From contig JAHEEQ010000194.1 in assembly GCA_024640585.1 (NCBI GenBank), positions 1 through 13,337 on the forward strand: a DNA stretch of 13,337 bases, read 5' to 3'. This DNA comes from Micrococcales bacterium (GTDB taxonomy: Bacteria > Actinomycetota > Actinomycetes > S36-B12 > UBA5976). The notes beneath the pieces are model-generated. The model was given only the letters and a program-made list of their open reading frames with translations, made no database searches and had not been told where the DNA came from. Positions 6,100 to 13,337 of this stretch are shown one piece after another. Each line of letters starts with the position of its first letter. Positions within the stretch are counted from its first letter, which is position 1. The position numbers and the translations under genes were made by a program.

Positions 6100-7022
6100 A
6101 AAATTTCTTCCGCGAACGGGGGTTTGCAGCCTTCTCTACTGCAAGTAATAGCCGCAGCTTTTGCAGATTGCGATAGTAGGGAAGTGATGCTGTTTTTATC
6201 TAGAGGTATTTCACAGTTGTATGAATTTGCGATTTGTGAAACAAGCCATGCCATAAAAGTGTCGCCTGCACCTACGGTATCGACCACTTCAATTCTTACG
6301 CCATCCACACTTGCAATTTCTTCACCATCAGCGAATGCCACCGCGCCTTCGCCACCTTTTGTAACAACTACAAGTTTTGGCCCTTGAGTTGACCATTTCT
6401 TTGCAGTCTCACTCGCAGAAACTTCTGGTGTCAACCATGCCAAATCCTCATCAGAAACCTTCACGAGATCAGCAATTTCAACCATGGCTTGAATGCGAGA
6501 TTTCATCTCGAGTGCATGCTCTGGATTCGATGCTGCGGTTGGTCGCGCATTTGGGTCATAGGTAATAAGTGGAGACTTGTCACAGTTCTTTAAGTCTTTT
6601 AAAGTCTGAAAAAGCCGGGTTGCACCGGGCTCAAGAACCGCACTCAAGCTTCCTATCGAAATGATGTCAAAACTTGATTTGAGTGGTTCTAACTCCTCAA
6701 AAGCCCATTGCCAGTCAACTGCACCATCTAGGGCAAATTCATAGCGAGGCTGCCCCGCCTCAGACAGGAAGACTTTGACTAGGGAAGCAGGTTCACCACC
6801 AACCGTGCAATTTGGGTCTAACACACCTTCGGAAGCCGCATATTGGGCTAGAGCTAGTCCATATGGATCATTGGCCAATCTAGTGAACCAAATCGCATCA
6901 GACCCCGCTCGGCGCATCGCCACAGCGGTATTTAGTCCAGAACCACCAATGACATCTCGATGGGTGTCATTGGAAATGAACTGGTCAATCACACCCTCAC
7001 CAATGACTGCAATTCTTAGCAT
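6096..7022 (-). CDS. PfkB-family carbohydrate kinase, fructokinase-like
   Basis: This 308-residue ribokinase/PfkB-fold kinase phosphorylates a sugar or related compound with ATP in the cytoplasm. The N-terminal signature is [15 protein letters not shown] (residues 26-40). The second signature is [13 protein letters not shown] (248-260), where D254 is the catalytic base and GAG forms the anion hole. DPNARP (156-161), [11 protein letters not shown] (188-197) and VTKGGEGAV (220-228) resemble bacterial fructokinases, but the substrate is not proven. The start is ATG at 7020-7022, with AGGAA about nine bases upstream on the minus strand. The gene stands alone, convergent with gcvP (four-base overlap of stops) and divergent from the phosphodiesterase gene. 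A near-perfect palindrome in the divergent spacer may be its operator. Confidence 0.88.
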   Translation of the reverse strand: MLRIAVIGEGVIDQFISNDTHRDVIGGSGLNTAVAMRRAGSDAIWFTRLANDPYGLALAQYAASEGVLDPNCTVGGEPASLVKVFLSEAGQPRYEFALDGAVDWQWAFEELEPLKSSFDIISIGSLSAVLEPGATRLFQTLKDLKNCDKSPLITYDPNARPTAASNPEHALEMKSRIQAMVEIADLVKVSDEDLAWLTPEVSASETAKKWSTQGPKLVVVTKGGEGAVAFADGEEIASVDGVRIEVVDTVGAGDTFMAWLVSQIANSYNCEIPLDKNSITSLLSQSAKAAAITCSREGCKPPFAEEIF

Positions 7023-7052
7023 TTTTATGAATTCCTATCAAGTTTGGACGGT

Positions 7053-7068
7053 CTAAGGCTAGCGTTAG
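7053..7068. promoter_or_regulatory. Near-perfect 16-bp palindrome in divergent spacer (candidate operator)
   Basis: CTAAGGCTAGCGTTAG reads the same on both strands except for one symmetric G/G pair (7057 and 7064), with centre GCTAGC. It lies 31 bases upstream of the kinase start in the 151-base spacer between two divergent genes, where a repressor or activator site would act on one or both. TANNNT boxes overlap it on both strands (TAGCGT 7060-7065 on plus; TAGCCT on minus). No regulator gene is adjacent. The rest of the spacer shows a TATCCT box (7153-7158) before the phosphodiesterase gene but no clear -35. Confidence 0.4.
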
Positions 7069-7173
7069 GCATGTGAGTATTTTTAGAGTTCAGATTCGAG
7101 CAGAAGTGGTTGAAATCAGAACCTCCGCCTTCCCATTTAAAAATGACATAATTATCCTTATCGGCTTTAAACT

Positions 7174-7980
7174 ATGAATAATCCGTACGCTCAATTCAAC
7201 GAGCCATTTGCAATTAGCCATCGTGGCGGCGCTCTCGAGAATCCAGAAAACACGCTGGCTGCATTTAGGGACTCCATTTCTCTCGGTTACAAAGTCTTGG
7301 AGACTGATTTACGAGTCACTCGAGACGGCGTTCTGACAATCCATCATGATGAAACTTTGCAAAGATCTGCCGATTTACCAGATCGTATTGGTGGCACGAA
7401 TTGGCAAGATTTGTCGACAATTAAAGTTTTTGGTGAACATTCGATTTTGACGCTCGAAGACCTACTGGATCAAATTCCGAAAGATGTGGTTTTGAATCTC
7501 GATCCAAAAGATTATGAAGTCGTTGAACCCCTGGCGAGATTCTTGGAATCTAGGCCGGAGGTGCAAAAGCGCATATGTTTGGGTTCGTTCTCGACAGATA
7601 GATTAGTGCGTATCCGGGAGCATTTACCTCACATAGCTATGTCTCTTGGCGGCCGCGAAATTACAAAAGTTGTTATTTTGTCTCGATTGAATCAGCTTAA
7701 GTCTGCACTCAGGGACAAATTGCCAAATCAAATAGCTCTGCAAGTGCCTGTCAGGGCTTACGGAATAGACATAGTTCGACCACAATTCGTCAAGTTTGTC
7801 CACGACCTAGGGATGCAAGTGCATGTTTGGGTAATTGATGAACCAAAAGAAATGCACAGGCTTTACGACATGGGCGTTGATGCGATTATGACCGATCGTC
7901 CACGTGTATTGAAAAAAGTTTTACAAGACCGAGGTTTTTGGAGAGGAACTGGTCATGAAACAAAAACACCGCAGCACTAA
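7174..7980 (+). CDS. Glycerophosphodiester phosphodiesterase
   Basis: This 268-residue GDPD-family TIM-barrel hydrolase probably splits glycerophosphodiesters from phospholipid turnover into glycerol-3-phosphate and an alcohol. The metal and catalytic residues are present: H16 and R17 in SHRGG, E43 and D45 in LETDLRVTRDGVLTIHHDET, and H58 with D59. LNLDPKD (about 106-112), VHVWVIDEP and the terminal GVDAIMTDRPRVL complete the barrel. No signal peptide or membrane segment is seen, so it should act in the cytoplasm. The start ATG 7174 has no Shine-Dalgarno; a TATCCT box at 7153-7158 would give a leader of only about nine bases. Its last 26 bases overlap the start of a transporter gene, making a two-gene operon. 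The C-terminal tail after TDRPRVLKKVL looks dispensable and carries the ribosome site of the next gene. Confidence 0.92.
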   Translation: MNNPYAQFNEPFAISHRGGALENPENTLAAFRDSISLGYKVLETDLRVTRDGVLTIHHDETLQRSADLPDRIGGTNWQDLSTIKVFGEHSILTLEDLLDQIPKDVVLNLDPKDYEVVEPLARFLESRPEVQKRICLGSFSTDRLVRIREHLPHIAMSLGGREITKVVILSRLNQLKSALRDKLPNQIALQVPVRAYGIDIVRPQFVKFVHDLGMQVHVWVIDEPKEMHRLYDMGVDAIMTDRPRVLKKVLQDRGFWRGTGHETKTPQH

Positions 7981-9295
7981 ATCCCAACGAGCTTGGTATT
8001 TCTATGACTGGGCAAATAGCGCTTATGTAACTACCACAACTACGGTTTTGTTCGGTCCGTACTTGACGCACATAGCGTTGAGTTCTGTAGGTTGTGATGA
8101 CGAATCCACTTGCCAAACTAACGTTTCGCTTCTCGGTCTCCAAATTGCACCAGGCTCCCTTTTTCTCTACACAATCACATTCACCACTCTCCTATCTGCA
8201 TTTCTGTTGCCTCTACTCGGTGCGTATGCAGACCTTCGTCACGATAAGCACAAACTGATGTCGAAACTTGCTTGGATTGGATCTTTAGCTGCTGCTTCCA
8301 TGTATTTCGTTCAAGGAACAGGTTGGCAATTAGGTATTTTGCTTTTAACAATTGCAAACTTGTCGCTAGGCGGATCGCTTGTTGTTTATGACGCAATCTT
8401 GAACGAGATTTCAACTGCCGATGAACGCGATGCTGTTAGTTCGAAAGGTTGGGCACTTGGTTACGTCGGCGGAGGTTTATTGCTCATTTCAAATCTCGCT
8501 TTTGTCACAATAAGTGAACAATCAGAAATTTCAATTCGAATTAGTTTGCTAACCGCGGGTGTTTGGTGGGCAGCTTGGACATTTGTGCCTTATTTTGGGA
8601 TAAAGAATTCGGCAGATTCTGTGAAAGGCAATATTTCCTTCTCAACATTGAGCAGATCTTCATTTTCTCAACTTAAAACCACATTGTCGGAATTAAATCA
8701 TTTCCCAAATACCAAAAGGTTTTTGTTGGCATATTTATTCTATAACGATGGAGTTCAAACTGTAATTTATGCGGCTGCAATCTATGGCGAATTCGCTCTG
8801 GGATTAAAGACGAGCAATTTGATTACCGCCATTGTTATTGTCCAACTTGTTGCAATCGCTGGGGCACTTTTCACCGGAAAGATGGCCGGCAAGATAGGTG
8901 CTCGATCTACTATTCGTAACAGTATTTTTATTTGGATAGTTGTAATTATTGCTGGACGTTTCGTCCCATCTGGATCTGCGACTTTGTTCTTTGCACTTGC
9001 CGCAGCAATCGGATTCGTATTAGGTGGTACTCAGGCACTTTCAAGAAGTTTGTTTAGTCAATTGGTACCAAAATCTCGTGAAGCGGAATATTTTGCTTTG
9101 TATCAAGCATGTGAGCGTGGAACGTCTTGGTTAGGAACACTGTTATTTGCTCTCACCTATCAATTTACTGGCGACTATCGAAATGCGATTATCGTCTTGG
9201 TGGTGTTCTTTGTAGTTGGTGGGTTCTTGCTGCAGCGCGTAGATGTTCGTGCGGGAATTAGCGAAGCTGGCAATGAAGTACCAGCAGTGGTCTAG
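7955..9295 (+). CDS. UMF1/Atg22-family major facilitator transporter
   Basis: This 446-residue polytopic membrane protein has about 12 hydrophobic segments. The YFYDWANSAY motif at residues 15-24 is the hallmark of the UMF1 (Atg22-like) branch of the major facilitator superfamily. Other family features are GAYADLRHDK in the first intracellular loop, SSKGWALGYVGGGLL, and RSLFSQLVPKSREAEYFALYQACERGTSWLG near the C-terminus. Bacterial substrates are mostly unknown; yeast Atg22 exports amino acids from the vacuole. The start ATG 7955 lies inside the phosphodiesterase gene in another frame, and GAGAGG (7941-7946), eight bases upstream, supports it. This 26-base overlap suggests coupled expression and a possible shared role in handling glycerophosphodiesters or their products. 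Its stop overlaps that of the convergent mannosyltransferase gene by four bases (CTAG). Confidence 0.9.
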   Translation: MKQKHRSTKSQRAWYFYDWANSAYVTTTTTVLFGPYLTHIALSSVGCDDESTCQTNVSLLGLQIAPGSLFLYTITFTTLLSAFLLPLLGAYADLRHDKHKLMSKLAWIGSLAAASMYFVQGTGWQLGILLLTIANLSLGGSLVVYDAILNEISTADERDAVSSKGWALGYVGGGLLLISNLAFVTISEQSEISIRISLLTAGVWWAAWTFVPYFGIKNSADSVKGNISFSTLSRSSFSQLKTTLSELNHFPNTKRFLLAYLFYNDGVQTVIYAAAIYGEFALGLKTSNLITAIVIVQLVAIAGALFTGKMAGKIGARSTIRNSIFIWIVVIIAGRFVPSGSATLFFALAAAIGFVLGGTQALSRSLFSQLVPKSREAEYFALYQACERGTSWLGTLLFALTYQFTGDYRNAIIVLVVFFVVGGFLLQRVDVRAGISEAGNEVPAVV

Positions 9296-10020
9296 ATAAC
9301 TTCTTTTCGAAGTAATCGGTATTTGATCGCCCAGATAGTTACTTGGGCTATTGCTTCAAGAACAATAGCCTGTGACATTTTCGAGACTCCTATTTCTCGT
9401 TCTACAAATTCGATAGGAACTTCACAAACTTTCATTTTTTGCGCTGCAGCTCTATATGTACCTTCAACTTGAAATATATAACCTTGTGATTGGCTCTCTA
9501 GCATATGTAAATTCAATAAAGCATCTCTCGAATAAATTCTAAATCCAGCTGTAGCATCCTTAATTGAAATGCCGAGGACGCTTCGAACATAAAAATTTCC
9601 GCCAAGAGACAAAATCTTGCGGCGCATGGGCCAATTAACTACCGAGCCGCCAGATGTCCATCTTGATCCAATTACGAGGTCATTTGATGCTGCCTTGGCA
9701 ATGAGGCTTGGCAGTTGTTCTGGCTGATGTGAACCATCTGCGTCCATTTCAATCACGAAGGAAAAGTTGTTTTCGAGGGCCCACGCAAAACCTGCTCGGT
9801 AGGCGCCCCCCAATCCTGATTTTTTCGGATTAATAAGCAGATGGAGATTGGGATATTGTGTTTGTAGATGGCGAACAATTTCTGCAGTTCCATCTGGCGA
9901 ACTGTCATCAATGACTAAAGCCTCAACATTTGGATTGGCATTGAATAATCGATTGACAATATTTTCGATGTTTTCACGTTCATTGTAAGTTGGAATGCAA
10001 ACTAAGAACTCACTCATCAT
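9292..10020 (-). CDS. ppm1: Polyprenol-phosphate mannosyltransferase (GT2, Dpm1/Ppm1 type)
   Basis: This 242-residue GT-A fold glycosyltransferase should move mannose from GDP-mannose to a polyprenyl phosphate, making the lipid-linked donor for glycolipids and protein mannosylation. Motifs in order are PTYNE (10-14), VIDDSSPDGT (36-45), the metal-binding DAD at 93-95 within EMDADGSHQP, VIGSRWTSGG (116-125), DATAGFRIY (155-163), and FVEREIGVSKMS (205-216) near the end. There is no C-terminal membrane domain, so it should act at the inner membrane face as a soluble or peripheral protein. Its start ATG (10018-10020) overlaps the lnt stop in the four-base ATGA; a second ATG follows directly, and AGGAG lies 15 bases upstream. 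In M. tuberculosis the same two activities are fused in one Ppm1 protein, which supports this assignment. Confidence 0.92.
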   Translation of the reverse strand: MMSEFLVCIPTYNERENIENIVNRLFNANPNVEALVIDDSSPDGTAEIVRHLQTQYPNLHLLINPKKSGLGGAYRAGFAWALENNFSFVIEMDADGSHQPEQLPSLIAKAASNDLVIGSRWTSGGSVVNWPMRRKILSLGGNFYVRSVLGISIKDATAGFRIYSRDALLNLHMLESQSQGYIFQVEGTYRAAAQKMKVCEVPIEFVEREIGVSKMSQAIVLEAIAQVTIWAIKYRLLRKEVI

Positions 10021-11537
10021 GAACCAATCTTAAATCTCCTTCTTATCGCAAAGGCAAGACCTCCAGCGAAAGCGATTAAAATCGATAAAACTTCCAACGA
10101 ATGCAGCGTTGATGAAATTGAGCGACCAGATATTGAATTCACCCGAAGGTTAAGAAGGCCAGTATCGGTTTGTGAAATAGATTCAACTACATCTCCATTT
10201 GGCATAGCAACTAGCGATTCTCCACTTGTAGAAACAGAAATTATTGGCCTTTGTGTTTCGATAGCTCTAATTCTTGTATAGGCAGCTTGTTGTTCTGTCT
10301 GACCTAAAAATTGATAGGTGGCATTATTTGTTTGTACGATAATGGCAGATTGATTTTCGATATTCTCATGAATAAGAGTGTCATCTGCAATTTCAAAACA
10401 AATTAGTAACCCGAGGTTTATCCGTTCAATTTGTAGATTGCCAGATTGATTTCCCGGTTTGTAGTCAGTCCCCAGCATCTGAGCTCTCTCAGTATATTTC
10501 TCAATAAGAGAGCGCAAAGGTAAAAATTCGCCAAACGGAACAAGATGACGTTTTTGATACTGAGTTCTGAAGATGCCGTCTTGCATAAATAAGGAAGAAT
10601 TTTGTTTATATCCGTCATTCGTATACGTAGTCGCATTAACCAACATCGGTGGAACGACTTCCCCATCGATCTGCATCAAGGACTGTTTGGTTTCAATATC
10701 GCGATTTGGATCTAAATCAACACTGCTTTCAGGCCACACAACTAAGTCCGCACTATTGATTGCATCAAGGTTTTCGCGTGTTTGGGCAAGATGACGATTA
10801 AGCACCGCATGGGGTTCACCGAGGACGCCCAGGCCAAAATGTTCAACTCCTCCTTGAACAGCAGCTATTTCGACACTCTGTAAAGCATCAGTTTCAATCG
10901 GCTGCAGGTTCATTGATAAATAACTCGCAATTAATAGAAAAAGGCCTAAAGATGATGTTTTGAGACCACTCGCGAGATTCTTGTAATTGTTTGAGCGATA
11001 AAAACTATAAAGCAAAGCGACTATCAGGTAAGTCAGAAATGTCATTCCAATCTGCCCAAGTGTTGCGTATAAGCCGGCAAACGGCGTGTCTAGCCAGAGA
11101 ATTCCAATTTGACCCCAGCCAAATCCTCCCCAAGGAATGTGGTCTCGCATAGTTTCTACAGCTGCCCAAGTGCACGCAAACCATATTGGCCAGTACTTAC
11201 TTTTTTCAAACAGCATCGAAAGACTAAGTGCCATCGACCACCAGCCTGCGCAAATTAAGCTCAAAACAAAAAGTGCATCTGGACCAACTATTGCCAACCA
11301 TTTCAAAACAACTAGAAAATATCCAAGTCCAAGAAAAAGACCTATCAGAATCCGTTCACGAAATTTCGCTCGATTCGTCGCAATTAATACCGGATAAAGA
11401 AAAATAAAGATTAAATAAGGTGGCAAATTGAACGGTGGGAGTAGTGTTCCAATTGCTGCTCCAAGAAAACAATATTTTAGATAACCAAATAACTTAATCA
11501 AGAGGCATCCCGATATCGGAATAAACAATTCGGCCAT
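10017..11537 (-). CDS. lnt: Apolipoprotein N-acyltransferase
   Basis: This membrane enzyme adds the third acyl chain to the N-terminal cysteine of lipoproteins. The N-terminal half (to about residue 210) carries several membrane helices. The outer nitrilase-type domain follows, and a last helix lies near residues 480-497. The catalytic triad is visible: E270 in VVWPESS, K329 in YQKRHLVPFGEFLPLR, and C380 in GLLICFE. E337 in PFGE is also conserved. The length of 506 residues fits the family. The start is uncertain. ATG at 11535-11537 gives a 44-base overlap with the amidohydrolase gene and has no ribosome site. TTG at 11499-11501 would give 494 residues, an 8-base overlap (TTGATTAA) and a more usual N-terminus, MIKLFGYLK. 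Transcription from the amidohydrolase gene is very likely. Confidence 0.93.
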   Translation of the reverse strand: MAELFIPISGCLLIKLFGYLKYCFLGAAIGTLLPPFNLPPYLIFIFLYPVLIATNRAKFRERILIGLFLGLGYFLVVLKWLAIVGPDALFVLSLICAGWWSMALSLSMLFEKSKYWPIWFACTWAAVETMRDHIPWGGFGWGQIGILWLDTPFAGLYATLGQIGMTFLTYLIVALLYSFYRSNNYKNLASGLKTSSLGLFLLIASYLSMNLQPIETDALQSVEIAAVQGGVEHFGLGVLGEPHAVLNRHLAQTRENLDAINSADLVVWPESSVDLDPNRDIETKQSLMQIDGEVVPPMLVNATTYTNDGYKQNSSLFMQDGIFRTQYQKRHLVPFGEFLPLRSLIEKYTERAQMLGTDYKPGNQSGNLQIERINLGLLICFEIADDTLIHENIENQSAIIVQTNNATYQFLGQTEQQAAYTRIRAIETQRPIISVSTSGESLVAMPNGDVVESISQTDTGLLNLRVNSISGRSISSTLHSLEVLSILIAFAGGLAFAIRRRFKIGS

Positions 11538-13014
11538 TCGAGACTGTTAACAGGCATTTTTGGTAACTTGTCGGATCTGGATAATCATTTGGAAAACTGC
11601 GAGCATCTGTACTCCACCGGTGCTTCACATCATCGATCTGAATTTGTGACCATTTTTCAACATCCCATACCGCTAGATTTGCTCGACCTCCAATTTCAAT
11701 ATTCGAAGTGGCGTGAGACCTGAATGCGGACTTCTGGGTTATTGAATAATCTTCTTTGTGCATACTCATTGAAGCTGAAATCGTGAGCCAAGGATTGATT
11801 TGAGTTACAGGAGAATCTGACCCGAAAATAATCCTTGCACCTTGTTCCAACAGAGGCCGAAACGGGTTCAAAGATTCCCATCGCTTCCCTATCCGCATTG
11901 AATACATACCTTCATCGCCCGCCCAATTTTTTGAAAATTGAGGTTGCATACTGAATGTGATGCCCAGATCCACTAAGCGCTTGATCAAATTTGAATTTAG
12001 AAATTCAGCATGTTCTATTCGATGGCTCAATCTCGCGAACTGTTTTGGGCCAAGTTTCGTCTTTGCAATGCTGAAAGCTTCAGATGCTATTTCTATGGCC
12101 CTATCACCGATAGCGTGAAAACTAGTTGGCAAATCAAAGTCATAACCCGAAATTATGTGAGCAGCAGCTTCATCAGCAGAGATGTATTGATTTCCATTGC
12201 CCCCACTAATGTAAGGCTCACGAATAAGTGCAGTTTTAGATCCAAGACTGCCATCGATAAATAGATCACCGCCACATCCAGTTGCCAAGAGAGACTTTGC
12301 TTTCTCATGCCCATTCAACTCACCCCACCAAAGTTGAAGCTGCATTCCGGTTTTAGACGCAACAGCGCTAACTAACTCGGCATCCTCATAACTGCTAATT
12401 CGCGGCCCAGCCATCTCGTGCACCTGTGTAACTCCATTTGCAAAGAACGCAAAAATGGCTTTTTCAATGCAGAACTGACGTTGTGCTGATGTCATTGAGC
12501 CGTAGGCAAATTCGCGAACTATCCCGTGGGCATCGCTAGTCAGAGGATTAGTCTGTGAGAAGCCATCTGCGTTGAAAACCTGAGGCACTTGGCTAATAAG
12601 AGCTGGTGAAACGAGTGCTGAGTGAGCATCAATTCTAGAAAGGTATATCGGGGGCGAATCATTTCTGAAAACTTCTGAGTCTGCTTTTTTGCTCCACTTG
12701 GAATCATCCCATCCATGGCCGATCACTATATCGCCATTGTTTGGGATGCTCTCGGTTGCTGTTTTCAGCTCTTCGTATGAATTGCAAACTGATAAATCGA
12801 GTCCCGATAGTTTGACGCCGGTATTAGTTAAGTGGACGTGAGCATCAATGAAAGATGGCGCAACCCAGCCTCCTTGCGTATCCAATTTGCGATACTGATT
12901 TCTGTTGACTCCTGCTGGATAGATGCTAGTTATTCGACCGTCACTTATAGCGATATCAAAAAAGTCGTTTTTAGATTTGCCAAACAATCTTGCATTTATC
13001 AGTTGGTATTGCAT
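11494..13014 (-). CDS. YtcJ-like metal-dependent amidohydrolase
   Basis: This 506-residue member of the amidohydrolase superfamily (Amidohydro_3 type, related to YtcJ) is probably a cytoplasmic hydrolase acting on an amide, urea or formamide-like bond. The metal ligands expected for the family are visible: H59 and H61 in DAHVHL, H300 in HAIGDRAI, H335 in HRIEHAE and D400 in FGSDSPV. The family's DGSLGSKTA segment is at residues 254-262. An N-terminal beta domain (about 1-50) and a C-terminal return to it (GGRANLAVWD onward) fit the composite barrel layout. No signal peptide is seen. The start ATG (13012-13014) is one base after the stop of the upstream peptidase gene (TAG-T-ATG), and no ribosome site is visible, so coupled translation is likely. 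The substrate is unknown, and its place before lnt does not reveal it. Confidence 0.88.
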   Translation of the reverse strand: MQYQLINARLFGKSKNDFFDIAISDGRITSIYPAGVNRNQYRKLDTQGGWVAPSFIDAHVHLTNTGVKLSGLDLSVCNSYEELKTATESIPNNGDIVIGHGWDDSKWSKKADSEVFRNDSPPIYLSRIDAHSALVSPALISQVPQVFNADGFSQTNPLTSDAHGIVREFAYGSMTSAQRQFCIEKAIFAFFANGVTQVHEMAGPRISSYEDAELVSAVASKTGMQLQLWWGELNGHEKAKSLLATGCGGDLFIDGSLGSKTALIREPYISGGNGNQYISADEAAAHIISGYDFDLPTSFHAIGDRAIEIASEAFSIAKTKLGPKQFARLSHRIEHAEFLNSNLIKRLVDLGITFSMQPQFSKNWAGDEGMYSMRIGKRWESLNPFRPLLEQGARIIFGSDSPVTQINPWLTISASMSMHKEDYSITQKSAFRSHATSNIEIGGRANLAVWDVEKWSQIQIDDVKHRWSTDARSFPNDYPDPTSYQKCLLTVSNGRIVYSDIGMPLD

Positions 13015-13015
13015 A

Positions 13016-13337
13016 CTAAACGACTATGAGTTCACGTGGTTGGTTGTTCAAGACAATCGCACCTTCATCACCGCAAACAACGATATCTTCGATTCTTGCA
13101 CCAGACTTTCCGGATTCATAGAAGCCTGGTTCGATACTGAATGCAAACCCTTTTTTGATTGGCAGTGAATTTCCATTCACCATATATGGATGTTCATGTG
13201 TTTCAAGACCTATCCCATGACCAATTCGATGGATGAATAAATCACCGATGCCATTCTTCGTCATATGTTCGCGAGCGATTGCATCGATAGATTCGCAAGG
13301 CTTCCCAGGTTGCACCGCTTGCGTAGCTAGCTGTTGG
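13016..13337 (-). CDS. M24-family metallopeptidase (Xaa-Pro peptidase type), 5'-truncated by window edge
   Basis: This is the C-terminal part, about 106 residues, of a pita-bread-fold metallopeptidase. The frame stays open through the right edge (codons reading QQLATQAVQPGKP), so the gene is cut by the window and the GTG at 13313-13315 is not its start. HRIGHGIGLETHEHPYMV carries the family's metal-binding and proton-shuttle histidines. SIEPGFYESGKSGARIEDIVV carries the two glutamates that complete the dinuclear metal site. The spacing matches Xaa-Pro aminopeptidases and prolidases (PepP/PepQ) better than methionine aminopeptidase, but the N-terminal domain needed to decide is outside the window. 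It is the most upstream visible gene of the minus-strand operon with the amidohydrolase, lnt and ppm1, one base from the amidohydrolase start. Confidence 0.92.
   Translation of the reverse strand, partial: QQLATQAVQPGKPCESIDAIAREHMTKNGIGDLFIHRIGHGIGLETHEHPYMVNGNSLPIKKGFAFSIEPGFYESGKSGARIEDIVVCGDEGAIVLNNQPRELIVV

Noticed and set aside
12010..12264. Plus-strand frame inside the amidohydrolase gene
   Set aside because: No family resemblance and fully covered by conserved amidohydrolase coding, including the HAIGD region.
13322..13334. TAGCTAGCT motif near the right edge resembling the spacer palindrome core
   Set aside because: It lies within the peptidase coding frame and shares only a GCTAGC core, expected by chance.

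Overview
The window reads as a chromosomal segment of a low-to-moderate-GC actinobacterium. Two observations support this. The first half follows the gene order I recall from the Mycobacterium tuberculosis Rv1822-Rv1832 region (pgsA2, gcvH, garA, a MerR regulator now called FtsR in corynebacteria, a second MerR regulator, gcvB). The second half carries an Lnt gene directly coupled to a polyprenol-phosphate mannosyltransferase gene, two activities that are fused in mycobacterial Ppm1. The AT-rich base composition, frequent 1-44 bp gene overlaps and very short spacers suggest a streamlined genome, such as the freshwater acI/Nanopelagicales group. That assignment is inference from style and was not tested.

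Region by region: positions 1-257 hold the 3' end of der (ribosome-assembly GTPase). A CDP-alcohol phosphatidyltransferase starts one base later (259-816). Next come gcvH (845-1231), a GarA/OdhI-type FHA protein with an unusual N-terminal zinc ribbon (1281-1733), the MerR regulator ftsR (1733-2446) and a second MerR regulator (2553-3050). A tandem glycine riboswitch (about 3076-3262) controls gcvP (3292-6099). All of these are on the plus strand. A PfkB sugar kinase lies on the minus strand (6096-7022), tail to tail with gcvP. It is divergent from a glycerophosphodiester phosphodiesterase (7174-7980), which overlaps a UMF1-family major facilitator transporter (7955-9295). The rest is a tightly packed minus-strand operon, in order of transcription: a partial M24 (Xaa-Pro type) peptidase (13016-13337), a YtcJ-like amidohydrolase (11494-13014), lnt (10017-11537) and ppm1 (9292-10020).

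How the parts fit: the left block joins glycine cleavage (GcvH, and GcvP under direct glycine control) to an FHA regulator whose relatives control 2-oxoglutarate and glutamate metabolism, and to a MerR regulator whose corynebacterial relative activates ftsZ. The right block covers lipoprotein N-acylation and supply of polyprenol-phosphate-mannose, two envelope functions, beside two hydrolases of unknown substrate.

I found no mobile element, CRISPR array, tRNA, rRNA or toxin-antitoxin pair, and no clearly unprecedented system. The best leads are the diverged second glycine aptamer with its possible ribosome-site switch, the zinc-ribbon FHA protein, the absence of the DUF151 gene usually found between the two MerR genes, and two perfect or near-perfect palindromes in regulatory spacers.
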